From Candidatus Cottocaccamicrobium excrementipullorum (GTDB taxonomy: Bacteria > Bacillota > Clostridia > Lachnospirales > Lachnospiraceae): DNA of 33,205 nt. A program made the position numbers and the translations under genes. Under the pieces are notes generated by a model. It was not told the DNA's origin, made no database searches, and saw only the letters and a program-made list of their open reading frames with translations. The DNA is taken from positions 1-33,205 of the forward strand of contig DVFL01000030.1 in assembly GCA_018713255.1 (NCBI GenBank), in the 5' to 3' direction. Of this stretch, positions 1 to 5,831 are shown piece by piece (position 1 is the stretch's first letter; every line of letters starts with the position of its first letter).

Positions 1-27
1 AACACGGGCTTTGCGAGTACCTGCCAT
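1..27 (-). CDS. N-terminal edge of a gene leaving the window
   Basis: Only nine codons are visible, reading MAGTRKARV on the minus strand. The ATG is at 27-25, with a good Shine-Dalgarno GGAGG at 39-35. The basic N-terminus and the inverted repeat just upstream fit a mobile-element or regulatory protein, but the family cannot be told from nine residues. Confidence 0.45.
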
Positions 28-39
28 GACCTATCCTCC

Positions 40-83
40 ATAATTGTAGTGAAATAGTCTAAATATCTATCGACTACAATTAT
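40..83. promoter_or_regulatory. 11-bp perfect inverted repeat between divergent genes
   Basis: ATAATTGTAGT at 40-50 is repeated inverted as ACTACAATTAT at 73-83, with a 22-nt spacer. The spacer holds a second small pair, ATAG 54-57 and CTAT 67-70. The minus-strand reading of 79-84 is TATAAT, so the right arm overlaps a possible -10 for the gene leaving the window. It could be an operator or a recombinase binding site; the sequence does not decide between them. Confidence 0.5.
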
Positions 84-120
84 AGGCAAAACTCGAGGAT
101 TAGGAAATCCGCAGGAATAT

Positions 121-303
121 TTGGCGCTTACAAAAAAGCAACCTGATATAAATATCCCCCAGCATGAAATAGAAGCCCTTGCCCGCTGTCTGCTTCCAGA
201 AATTCAAAAATTCTTTGAAAGCTCGGAGGGGCAGGAAGAATTTGAAGAATGGAAAGCTCAGAGAGCAAAGGAAGCAGAAGCAAAAAAGGAAAGGAGCGTA
301 TGA
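121..303 (+). CDS. small charged protein, probably mobile-element associated
   Basis: A 60-aa protein with a TTG start at 121, preceded closely by CAGGA (112-116). The C-terminal half is a run of Glu, Lys and Ala typical of a charged helix; the middle (IPQHEIEALARCLLPEIQKF) should be helical. The frame stays open upstream to 58, so the start is uncertain. I recall similar short proteins beside recombinase genes in clostridial conjugative elements, but cannot verify this here. It ends right before a hairpin terminator. No function is assigned. Confidence 0.5.
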   Translation: MALTKKQPDINIPQHEIEALARCLLPEIQKFFESSEGQEEFEEWKAQRAKEAEAKKERSV

Positions 304-342
304 CAAAAGCGGCGGCATCATTCACGATACCGCCGCTTTAAT
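304..342. terminator. bidirectional hairpin terminator, copy 1
   Basis: Perfect 10-bp stem: AAAGCGGCGG at 306-315 and CCGCCGCTTT at 330-339, with a 14-nt loop. It lies between two converging genes. A near copy occurs at 1635-1674 with the same loop except one base. Confidence 0.75.
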
Positions 343-352
343 TGCTTATAGA

Positions 353-1123
353 TCATAAAATTGTTCCAACAAATTGAACTAATGTAGCAATAGCCGCTCC
401 AAATTGTGCAGTCCCATTGATAGCTTGTAATCCTTTCAGCGCTGTTTTAATGAACCCCTTTCGAGGACTTGCACTTTGTACCTCAGCTCGAATTACTTCA
501 ACACTGTCACTTATTTGTTCCTGCTCTTCTTGTGTAATATCAGTAGGCATGTGCTTCATAATATCAGAGATAATGCTTTCTAATTGAGAAACATTAATGC
601 CATTGCTTTGAGTTGCATGAACTGTTGCGTTATCATTTGCTACATTCACTTGTGCCACGCCACCACTTACATTAATCATAAATTTTTTATCCTCATCATA
701 TCCCATCTGAATGCCTATTTCCGTAAGATACCCTTCAATATAATTGACAAAAGGAAGTACTATTCGATTACAAAATTCTTTTACAGCATCATTCGCTTCC
801 CTTGCATAACGAAAAGCCATATCATGGTAAAAGCTATGATAATTCTCTACAGCATATTTCAAATATTGATATGTATAGGAGATTTCCTCTTGCTTTGTAT
901 CGCCCATTGATGAGAAGCAAGTCCCGCTTTCAACCGGCTCAAAATCGTCTGGATTAACATATTGCTTTATGTATTCTGATATAATTTCATTTTCGTCAAT
1001 ATAAGCCATAAATTTCTTCAATAAAGCCATTCCCGTTTGATGATTGCATGTAATCAAACGGTTAGCAATTGTTCTAAATTCCATGGAAATTATTTTCAAC
1101 TGTTTTTTATCAATGTTCTTCAT
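353..1123 (-). CDS. unknown protein with hydrophobic C-terminal helix (candidate defence effector)
   Basis: A 256-aa protein I cannot place in a named family. Residues 1-145 look mainly helical and charged. Residues about 150-175 form a Gly/Val/Asn/Thr-rich stretch (VSGGVAQVNVANDNATVHAT), likely beta. A helical region follows, ending in a hydrophobic segment of about 22 residues at the extreme C-terminus (AQFGAAIATLVQFVGTIL) that could insert in a membrane. Its start overlaps the end of the upstream zinc-ribbon gene by 14 nt, so translation is probably coupled; its own SD is weak (AAGG). Base composition is clearly AT-richer than the chromosome to the right, suggesting transfer. A two-gene defence or toxin-like role is inference from context only. 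Confidence 0.75.
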   Translation of the reverse strand: MKNIDKKQLKIISMEFRTIANRLITCNHQTGMALLKKFMAYIDENEIISEYIKQYVNPDDFEPVESGTCFSSMGDTKQEEISYTYQYLKYAVENYHSFYHDMAFRYAREANDAVKEFCNRIVLPFVNYIEGYLTEIGIQMGYDEDKKFMINVSGGVAQVNVANDNATVHATQSNGINVSQLESIISDIMKHMPTDITQEEQEQISDSVEVIRAEVQSASPRKGFIKTALKGLQAINGTAQFGAAIATLVQFVGTIL

Positions 1124-1565
1124 ACCTTACCCCACAAAACGGGCAATAACTCCCGCACATTTTATAAATTGGTTTGATTTTTGCTTCTCGCTTGCAGCAA
1201 GGATATTCCTCAACTTCCAAAGCTTCTATTCCATACTTAATAGGATATTCTTCTTCATGCTGTGGCTTTTTACCTGCCTTGAACGAGATAAATGAGCCTT
1301 TGAATTTCTTCTCCCACTTTTTCATCTCGTTATATATTAGATCATTTGCGTAATTCTTTGTCTTTTTTAACGCAAGCTCTATCACATCATCGGTAAAATA
1401 ATTTTCCGCTTTTAGACCACAACTTGGACACCATATTTCAATAACATCTTCTGCATGATAATCCTCTGGTTTTATTTTAAAAAATTCCCCGCATAGAGGA
1501 CATTGCATTAAAACAAATCCTTGATCGTCAGCAGGTATTGATACTTCACCAATTATAGTACTCAT
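1110..1565 (-). CDS. zinc-ribbon (TFIIB-type) protein
   Basis: A 151-aa protein with three Cys pairs that look like zinc knuckles: CPLCGEFF near residue 22, CPSCG near residue 46, and C-terminal CCKRE with CPFCG near residues 122-145. The middle third is Lys-rich and probably helical. The start is ATG with AGGAGG five bases upstream (1571-1577). A TATAAT box at 1596-1591 provides a promoter. Short proteins of this type occur in Firmicutes accessory regions; the partner gene downstream overlaps it by 14 nt. It may bind nucleic acid or stabilise its partner. No signal peptide or membrane segment is seen. Confidence 0.75.
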   Translation of the reverse strand: MSTIIGEVSIPADDQGFVLMQCPLCGEFFKIKPEDYHAEDVIEIWCPSCGLKAENYFTDDVIELALKKTKNYANDLIYNEMKKWEKKFKGSFISFKAGKKPQHEEEYPIKYGIEALEVEEYPCCKREAKIKPIYKMCGSYCPFCGVRYEEH

Positions 1566-1590
1566 ACATTACCTCCTGCCTATATCTTGT

Positions 1591-1596
1591 ATTATA
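1591..1596 (-). promoter_or_regulatory. -10 box for the zinc-ribbon operon
   Basis: The minus strand reads TATAAT here, 25 nt before the start codon. The matching -35 is poor, so the promoter is weak or needs help. Confidence 0.5.
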
Positions 1597-1634
1597 GCGG
1601 AGCTTTTCATAAAAATCCACTCTTATTTTTGAGT

Positions 1635-1674
1635 GACAAAATCGGCGGCATCACTCACGATACCGCCGATTTTG
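1635..1674. terminator. hairpin, copy 2 of the 304-342 element
   Basis: Perfect 11-bp stem AAAATCGGCGG (1638-1648) with CCGCCGATTTT (1663-1673). The 14-nt loop differs from copy 1 by one base. Where copy 1 has a G-C pair, this copy has T-A: a compensated change that keeps the stem. Confidence 0.7.
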
Positions 1675-1694
1675 CTTTAGCACTTAAGATATAC

Positions 1695-1738
1695 TAAAAA
1701 TCCGAAGCCGTCCCCGATTGGAACCGGGTTCGGATTAT
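1695..1738 (-). terminator. terminator of tRNA-Leu
   Basis: On the minus strand AATCCGAA (1736-1729) pairs with TTCGGATT (1706-1699) and runs into T residues, just after the tRNA 3' end. Confidence 0.7.
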
Positions 1739-1745
1739 CATTATC

Positions 1746-1828
1746 TGGTGCGGCTAACAGGACTCGAACCTGCACGGTCTCCCAGCGGCACCTAAAACCG
1801 CCGCGTCTGCCAATTCCGCCATAGCCGC
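1746..1828 (-). tRNA. tRNA-Leu (anticodon UAG)
   Basis: Class II tRNA with long variable arm. The acceptor GCGGCTA begins at 1828 and the encoded CCA is at 1748-1746. The anticodon loop TTTAGGT gives TAG, decoding CUA. The 3' end faces the accessory block at 1-1740, the usual orientation for integration into a tRNA gene. Confidence 0.95.
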
Positions 1829-1841
1829 AGACTCAAAGTTG

Positions 1842-1870
1842 ATTATACTGAACAACTCTTCTTCTGTCAA
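1842..1870 (-). promoter_or_regulatory. promoter of tRNA-Leu
   Basis: Consensus TTGACA (1870-1865), 17-nt spacer and TATAAT (1847-1842) on the minus strand. Confidence 0.9.
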
Positions 1871-2022
1871 GAATAAGACCACGCTTCTTGTCTTGAAATT
1901 TTTTTCTCAGGTTTCCCAGGAATGGTTTTTTTCTTGCTCATTCTGCGGTATAATCGTTTTAGACAGATCTGCCTGATCCGTCCCGGCACCTGTGATTTTT
2001 CTTCCAGAAAAGGAGGAGTCTT

Positions 2023-2163
2023 ATGGAAATAGTGGAAACGATTTTAGGAATCGGCGCCATTGTAGGAACAATGGGGATTATAACCGCAGTAATGTGCCTG
2101 AGAGGAAAGGCGTGGTATGATTTTACCCGGCGTGCTGCCAAAAAAGACCAGGATCAAACTTAA
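2023..2163 (+). CDS. 46-aa single-span membrane protein
   Basis: The ATG at 2023 is preceded by AGGAGG (2011-2016) at six bases, a strong start. The product begins MEIVETILGIGAIVG. It has one hydrophobic span (residues about 7-26, rich in Gly and Ile), then a positively charged cytoplasmic tail with KAWYDFTRRAAKK. A TATAAT lies at 1949-1954, though the -35 is poor. A terminator follows directly. The gene stands alone between tRNA-Leu and larC. Its function is unknown. Confidence 0.7.
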   Translation: MEIVETILGIGAIVGTMGIITAVMCLRGKAWYDFTRRAAKKDQDQT

Positions 2164-2174
2164 GCCTTAAGCGA

Positions 2175-2220
2175 AAAAGGTTCTGCCCCAGAGACATTCT
2201 CTTTGGCAGAACCCTTTTTC
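2175..2220. terminator. bidirectional terminator
   Basis: GGTTCTGCC (2179-2187) pairs with GGCAGAACC (2205-2213), flanked by A-run and T-run. It serves the small membrane gene and the converging lar operon. Confidence 0.85.
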
Positions 2221-2223
2221 TTC

Positions 2224-3519
2224 TTAAGACAGTCTTCTGCGAATCTCCTCCAGACTTAATCCGGTTCTCCGGCTGATTTCAGCCAGATCCTCATACTCAT
2301 ATTTTTCCCGATGAATCATTCTTCCCGAGGCCATCATTCCTTCTGAAACTTTCTTTCTTACTTTTCCCCAGGACGTATCCTGAATTTCTTCTTTTCGGGA
2401 AAGAACCGATCTAGTACAGGAAACTGCCCTGATTCCTAAGGTTGTGGTATGAGCAAACAAAATCTCTTCCATTCTCTCCTTATCTTCCGTTCGGCAAAGG
2501 CAGGTCAGCAAAATCCCTGGGCGGCTTTTTTTCATGCCGATAGCCGTGGTATAAGCGTCCAGAGCTCCTTCCTGCATCAAAAGCTCCAGCACAAATCCAA
2601 TATCCTCTCCCCGCATATCGTCTACATTGCAGCGCAGCTCCTGGATATGGCCCTCCTGATTAGCCTTCTCCTCTTCTTCCCCCAAAAATGCCCGGATACA
2701 ATTCGCCATGCCAAAATCCTTTTTCCCCATTCCATAGCCGATTCCCCGAGTAATCATCAACGGCATAGGACCGAATTCAGAGACAAAATGCTTAAGAATA
2801 GCAGCTCCCGTAGGGGTGCAGAACTCCCCGTCTATATTTCCTGCGTAATAAGGAATCCCCTGGAGAAGCAGGGCAGTGGCCGGCGCAGGCACCGGCAGGA
2901 TTCCATGGGCGCAGTGCACATGACCTCTTCCAGCGTGAACCGGCGATGCCAGAATTCGGTCCGCATGAAGCTGCTCCAGCAGATAACAAAATCCCGTCAC
3001 ATCCGCCACTGCATCCAGCGTCCCCACTTCATGAAAATGAATGTCCTCCACGCTCCGTCCGTGAACCTGACTCTCCGCCTGAGCAATGAGCTGATAAACC
3101 GCCATGGCCTGTTCCTTCACCCAGGAAGAGGCATTCAGGCCCTGGATAACCTCCGAAATCTCCTTCATTCCTGCATGATAGTGGTGATGATGGCCGTGGT
3201 GGTGATCATGGCCGTGATCATCATCGTGATGGTGATGGCAGCCGCCCTCCTGATCATCAGCGTCACCATGATCATGCCCGTGACCATCCTGATGCACATC
3301 CATACTCTCCTCTTCCTGCCCGCAAACCAGGACCTGCATATGCGTCCCTGTAATTCCGCATTTTTCCGCCTTCTGGGCTCTAAATTCAATTCCTGGAATC
3401 CCCAGATGATTAAGCCCTTCAAGAGCCTTATCCCGGTCAGAACAAAGCTCAAACAATGCCGCCGTCAGCATATCTCCGGCGGCTCCCATGCCGCAGTCTA
3501 AATATATGGTATTTTTCAT
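2224..3519 (-). CDS. larC: LarC, nickel insertase for the nickel-pincer cofactor
   Basis: A 431-aa LarC (former DUF111) that, in the characterised pathway, uses CTP to insert Ni into pyridinium-3,5-bisthiocarboxylic acid mononucleotide. The N-terminus LDCGMGAAGDML is the family hallmark. Residues about 76-115 form a His/Asp-rich, presumably nickel-binding stretch (HHHHDDDHGHDHHHGHHHHYH in part). DIHFHEVGTLDAVADVTG follows. The N- and C-terminal parts are in one frame, unlike Lactobacillus plantarum, where larC1 and larC2 are joined by ribosomal frameshifting. It is the last gene of larE-larB-larC, 40 nt after larB, and ends at a strong terminator. Confidence 0.93.
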   Translation of the reverse strand: MKNTIYLDCGMGAAGDMLTAALFELCSDRDKALEGLNHLGIPGIEFRAQKAEKCGITGTHMQVLVCGQEEESMDVHQDGHGHDHGDADDQEGGCHHHHDDDHGHDHHHGHHHHYHAGMKEISEVIQGLNASSWVKEQAMAVYQLIAQAESQVHGRSVEDIHFHEVGTLDAVADVTGFCYLLEQLHADRILASPVHAGRGHVHCAHGILPVPAPATALLLQGIPYYAGNIDGEFCTPTGAAILKHFVSEFGPMPLMITRGIGYGMGKKDFGMANCIRAFLGEEEEKANQEGHIQELRCNVDDMRGEDIGFVLELLMQEGALDAYTTAIGMKKSRPGILLTCLCRTEDKERMEEILFAHTTTLGIRAVSCTRSVLSRKEEIQDTSWGKVRKKVSEGMMASGRMIHREKYEYEDLAEISRRTGLSLEEIRRRLS

Positions 3520-3559
3520 TTTCCCGTCTCCTTAATGCTGCCCCTTTCTCCCCGGCAGT

Positions 3560-4309
3560 TTATTTTCCATGATTGATCATACTGGCCAGATATCCTGCCC
3601 CGAATCCATTGTCAATGTTGACCACGCTGACTCCGCTGGCACAGGAATTTAACATGGACAAAAGGGCGGACAAGCCAGAAAATGACGCTCCGTATCCTAC
3701 ACTGGTAGGCACTCCGATCACAGGACAGTCTGCAAGCCCGCCAATTACGCTGGCCAAAGCTCCTTCCATGCCGGCAATCGCAATAATTACCTGTGCACTC
3801 ATAATATCATCCATGTGGGCCAGCAGCCGGTGGAGACCTGCTACTCCCACATCATAAAGCCGGACTACCTGATTGCCCAGGGCTTCCGCAGTCAATGCCG
3901 CTTCTTCCGCCACCGGCATATCACTGGTTCCCCCTGTAGCCACCACCACAGTCCCTCTTCCATCAGGCTCAGGCATCTGCCCCATAATGCCAATCCGTCC
4001 CATTTCATCATACCGAAGAGCATGAACCTTCTGAATTTCCTCTGCCTTTTCTGGAGAAAGGCGAGTCACCAGCACCGTCTTTTGGCCGTGGCGCTCCATC
4101 GCTGACAAAATTCCGATAATCTGCTTTGCCGTCTTTCCCGCGCCGTAAATCACTTCAGCGGCTCCTTGACGCAGAGCCCGATGATGATCCAGCTTGGCGT
4201 AGCCAAGATCCTCAAATGGCTGTTCCTTAAGCTTCAGTACAGCTTCCTCCACGGGCATTTCTCCACGGGATACCCGAGTCAACATTTCCCGAATCTCCTG
4301 TTGTTCCAT
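3560..4309 (-). CDS. larB: LarB, P2CMN synthase (carboxylase/hydrolase)
   Basis: A 249-aa protein of the LarB family. Its C-terminal half is related to PurE/NCAIR mutase. LarB carboxylates nicotinic acid adenine dinucleotide and releases AMP, giving pyridinium-3,5-biscarboxylic acid mononucleotide. Visible family features are AEVIYGAGKT near residue 53, VATGGTSDMPVAEEA near 124, and IAGMEGALASVIGGL with CPVIGVPTSVGYGAS near 178-210. The gene starts 3 nt after the larE stop with an SD (GGAG) inside the larE end, so the two are translated as a unit. Confidence 0.93.
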   Translation of the reverse strand: MEQQEIREMLTRVSRGEMPVEEAVLKLKEQPFEDLGYAKLDHHRALRQGAAEVIYGAGKTAKQIIGILSAMERHGQKTVLVTRLSPEKAEEIQKVHALRYDEMGRIGIMGQMPEPDGRGTVVVATGGTSDMPVAEEAALTAEALGNQVVRLYDVGVAGLHRLLAHMDDIMSAQVIIAIAGMEGALASVIGGLADCPVIGVPTSVGYGASFSGLSALLSMLNSCASGVSVVNIDNGFGAGYLASMINHGK

Positions 4310-4312
4310 TTT

Positions 4313-5077
4313 CTATCGCTCCTTTAAATCCAATAATACCGCCAGAAAATTGCCCTCCAGGGCTTCTCTGATTTCTTTTCGCCGCGCAACCGCCATCTCC
4401 ATCTCATCCGGAGGCAGCTGGATTCTGGCTGCTCCCTGAAACAGACGGATGCGAAAATCCGAGAATCCCATCTGGGCCAGAGCCTTTTCTCCCTCTTCGA
4501 TTTTCCTAAGTTTTTCCGCTGTAATTCTCTCTCCTGCAGGAATTCTGGTAGCCAGACATGCATAAGCCGGCTTATTCCAGGTAAACAGCCCTGCTTCCCT
4601 GGAAGCTTCCCGGATCTCAGCTTTCGTCAGACCGCACTCCCGAAGAGGGGAGCGGACAAAAAGTTCTTTGATCGCCCGCATTCCCGGCCTGTCCCCGGCA
4701 TCATCAGAAGCATTCGTGCCGTCTAGAAGCAGCGAATACCCTTCCCTGCCCGCCGCTTCACGAAGGGCGCCAAACAACGCCTTCTTGCAGTAATAACAGC
4801 GGTCTGGCGGATTCGATGCTGCCTGTTCTACCTTTAGAACATCGAACTCCACCACCTGCAGGCTGACTCCCAGTTCCTTTGCCAGCCGCTTCCCATCTTC
4901 AAGCTCAAATTCCGGCTGAAAGGGAGTTTTCACAAAAAACGGCTGTATCTTTGCTCCCGCCCTGCACCCGGCATATAAAAGATAAGCAGAATCTACACCG
5001 CCGGAAAATCCCAGCGCTGCTTTAGGATTTTCCTGAAAAAAACCATTCAGCAATTCTATTTTTTCTTCTCTGCCCAT
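4313..5077 (-). CDS. larE: LarE, sulfur transferase for the nickel-pincer cofactor
   Basis: A PP-loop ATP pyrophosphatase of the LarE family that adenylates P2CMN carboxylates and replaces oxygen with sulfur. The motif SGGVDS is near residue 26. Three Cys stand out: RCYYC near 94 and 97, and AYACLATRIP near 174. The last corresponds to the sacrificial Cys of L. plantarum LarE, while three such Cys are found in LarE forms reported to carry a [4Fe-4S] cluster. I chose ATG 5077 (254 aa) because GGAGG (5086-5082) precedes it; the upstream ATG at 5098 has no SD and would add seven residues. Confidence 0.92.
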   Translation of the reverse strand: MGREEKIELLNGFFQENPKAALGFSGGVDSAYLLYAGCRAGAKIQPFFVKTPFQPEFELEDGKRLAKELGVSLQVVEFDVLKVEQAASNPPDRCYYCKKALFGALREAAGREGYSLLLDGTNASDDAGDRPGMRAIKELFVRSPLRECGLTKAEIREASREAGLFTWNKPAYACLATRIPAGERITAEKLRKIEEGEKALAQMGFSDFRIRLFQGAARIQLPPDEMEMAVARRKEIREALEGNFLAVLLDLKER

Positions 5078-5102
5078 TTTTCCTCCATCTTCTTTCATTA
5101 AA

Positions 5103-5256
5103 CTGCCGGCAGGCCCTGCTTAGGCAGAGACCCGGCGGCAAAAAGGCGCCATGAAGGCACACTTCACCTTTCTCCTTAAGAAGCGTTGCCTTCATGGCGC
5201 TGTTTTCTTCTCTTTCGGTCTGCTTGGGCAGACTCTTCCGGCTTAAACCGGACATA
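5103..5256 (-). promoter_or_regulatory. structured leader of the lar operon with internal terminator
   Basis: Between the probable transcription start and larE the RNA can form four hairpins. These are CCGG/CCGG near 5252-5239, GTCTGC-CCAA-GCAGAC near 5233-5218, a 14-bp perfect stem (GCGCCATGAAGGCA 5200-5187 with TGCCTTCATGGCGC 5159-5146, 27-nt loop) followed by CTTTTT, and a GC-rich hairpin at about 5139-5103. The third is an intrinsic terminator inside the 5' UTR, so attenuation is likely. I do not recognise the class; it does not look like the NiCo riboswitch. Confidence 0.6.
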
Positions 5257-5262
5257 TTATTT

Positions 5263-5291
5263 ATTTTACAATTCCTTCTTTTCTCTGTCAA
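5263..5291 (-). promoter_or_regulatory. promoter of the larEBC operon
   Basis: TTGACA (5291-5286), 17-nt spacer and TAAAAT (5268-5263) on the minus strand, about 190 nt before larE. Confidence 0.85.
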
Positions 5292-5400
5292 CCACCTTAA
5301 AGCATACTTAAGCCTGATTCCCCTTCTCTTTTGTTTCTGCTTCGTTTTCCTCCCAGATTTTCTGCAGTTTAACCAGGCCAAAATTTTTTTCAAAAAACAC

Positions 5401-5429
5401 TAGACAAATTCATTTATCTGTGATAATAT
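5401..5429 (+). promoter_or_regulatory. promoter of tRNA-Glu
   Basis: TAGACA (5401-5406), 17-nt spacer, TAATAT (5424-5429). Confidence 0.75.
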
Positions 5430-5446
5430 ATACAAGCATTCGATAA

Positions 5447-5518
5447 GGCCTGTTGGTCAAGCGGTCAAGACGACGCCCTCTCACGGCGTAAACCCGGGTT
5501 CGATTCCCGGACAGGTCA
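5447..5518 (+). tRNA. tRNA-Glu (anticodon CUC)
   Basis: Acceptor GGCCTGT pairs with ACAGGTC. The anticodon loop CTCTCAC gives CTC, decoding GAG. CCA is not encoded. Confidence 0.93.
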
Positions 5519-5521
5519 TTT

Positions 5522-5558
5522 AAAAACCTTTGCTGTTTTACAGCAGAGGTTTTTTATT
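5522..5558 (+). terminator. terminator after tRNA-Glu
   Basis: AAAACCTTTGCTGT pairs with ACAGCAGAGGTTTT around a short T loop, followed by a T-run. Confidence 0.85.
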
Positions 5559-5560
5559 TT

Positions 5561-5785
5561 TATGATACCAGAGCCAAAAGGTCGAAAATCCGACACAAGC
5601 TTCTTGCAAGAGGATTTTCGATCTTGGAAGCCGCCAAAAACATAAATAAGCAGCTATTTTTCGCGGAAAAAAGAGCGGATTATAAATGTTTTTGAGGCTT
5701 GTGAGAGTGCGAAGCACGAAAACAAGCCGGTACCATAGGGGGCAAAAGACCTTTTGACCCCAACTTCATTTTTGAGCGGCATCAA
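5561..5785. repeat. structured intergenic repeat element
   Basis: No gene is seen in this stretch, but it is dense in inverted repeats. GGTCGAAAATCC (5580-5591) pairs with GGATTTTCGATC (5612-5623). CAAAAACAT (5635-5643) pairs with ATGTTTTTG (5696-5704), with AAGCC/GGCTT extending the stem. GTGCGAAGCAC forms a mini-hairpin near 5717. GGGGGCAAAAG pairs with CTTTTGACCCC near 5738-5761. The ends carry related words (ATGATACC, GGTACCAT). The look is that of a dispersed non-coding repeat or structured RNA; copies elsewhere cannot be checked here. Confidence 0.55.
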
Positions 5786-5789
5786 TAAA

Positions 5790-5826
5790 TAAATACAGCC
5801 CAGGCTCTTTTCCTGGGCTGCACATT
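5790..5826 (-). terminator. terminator of the DeoR-family gene
   Basis: CAGCCCAGG (5820-5812 on minus) pairs with CCTGGGCTG (5804-5796), then an ATTTATTT run. Confidence 0.85.
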
Positions 5827-5831
5827 TTCAC

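Noticed and set aside
2449-3501. 350-aa plus-strand ORF opposite larC
   Set aside because: Antisense shadow of larC caused by its codon bias and His tract; no SD or family.
2224-3519. Ribosomal frameshift site in larC
   Set aside because: The whole protein is in one frame, so no frameshift is needed.
5078-5098. Upstream ATG of larE
   Set aside because: No SD before it, and the SD GGAGG lies between it and the next ATG.
5103-5256. NiCo riboswitch upstream of lar genes
   Set aside because: The conserved NiCo core words are not seen, although nickel control would make sense.
5022-5393. 123-aa minus-strand ORF across the lar leader
   Set aside because: It starts upstream of the promoter and overlaps larE in another frame; composition is not protein-like.
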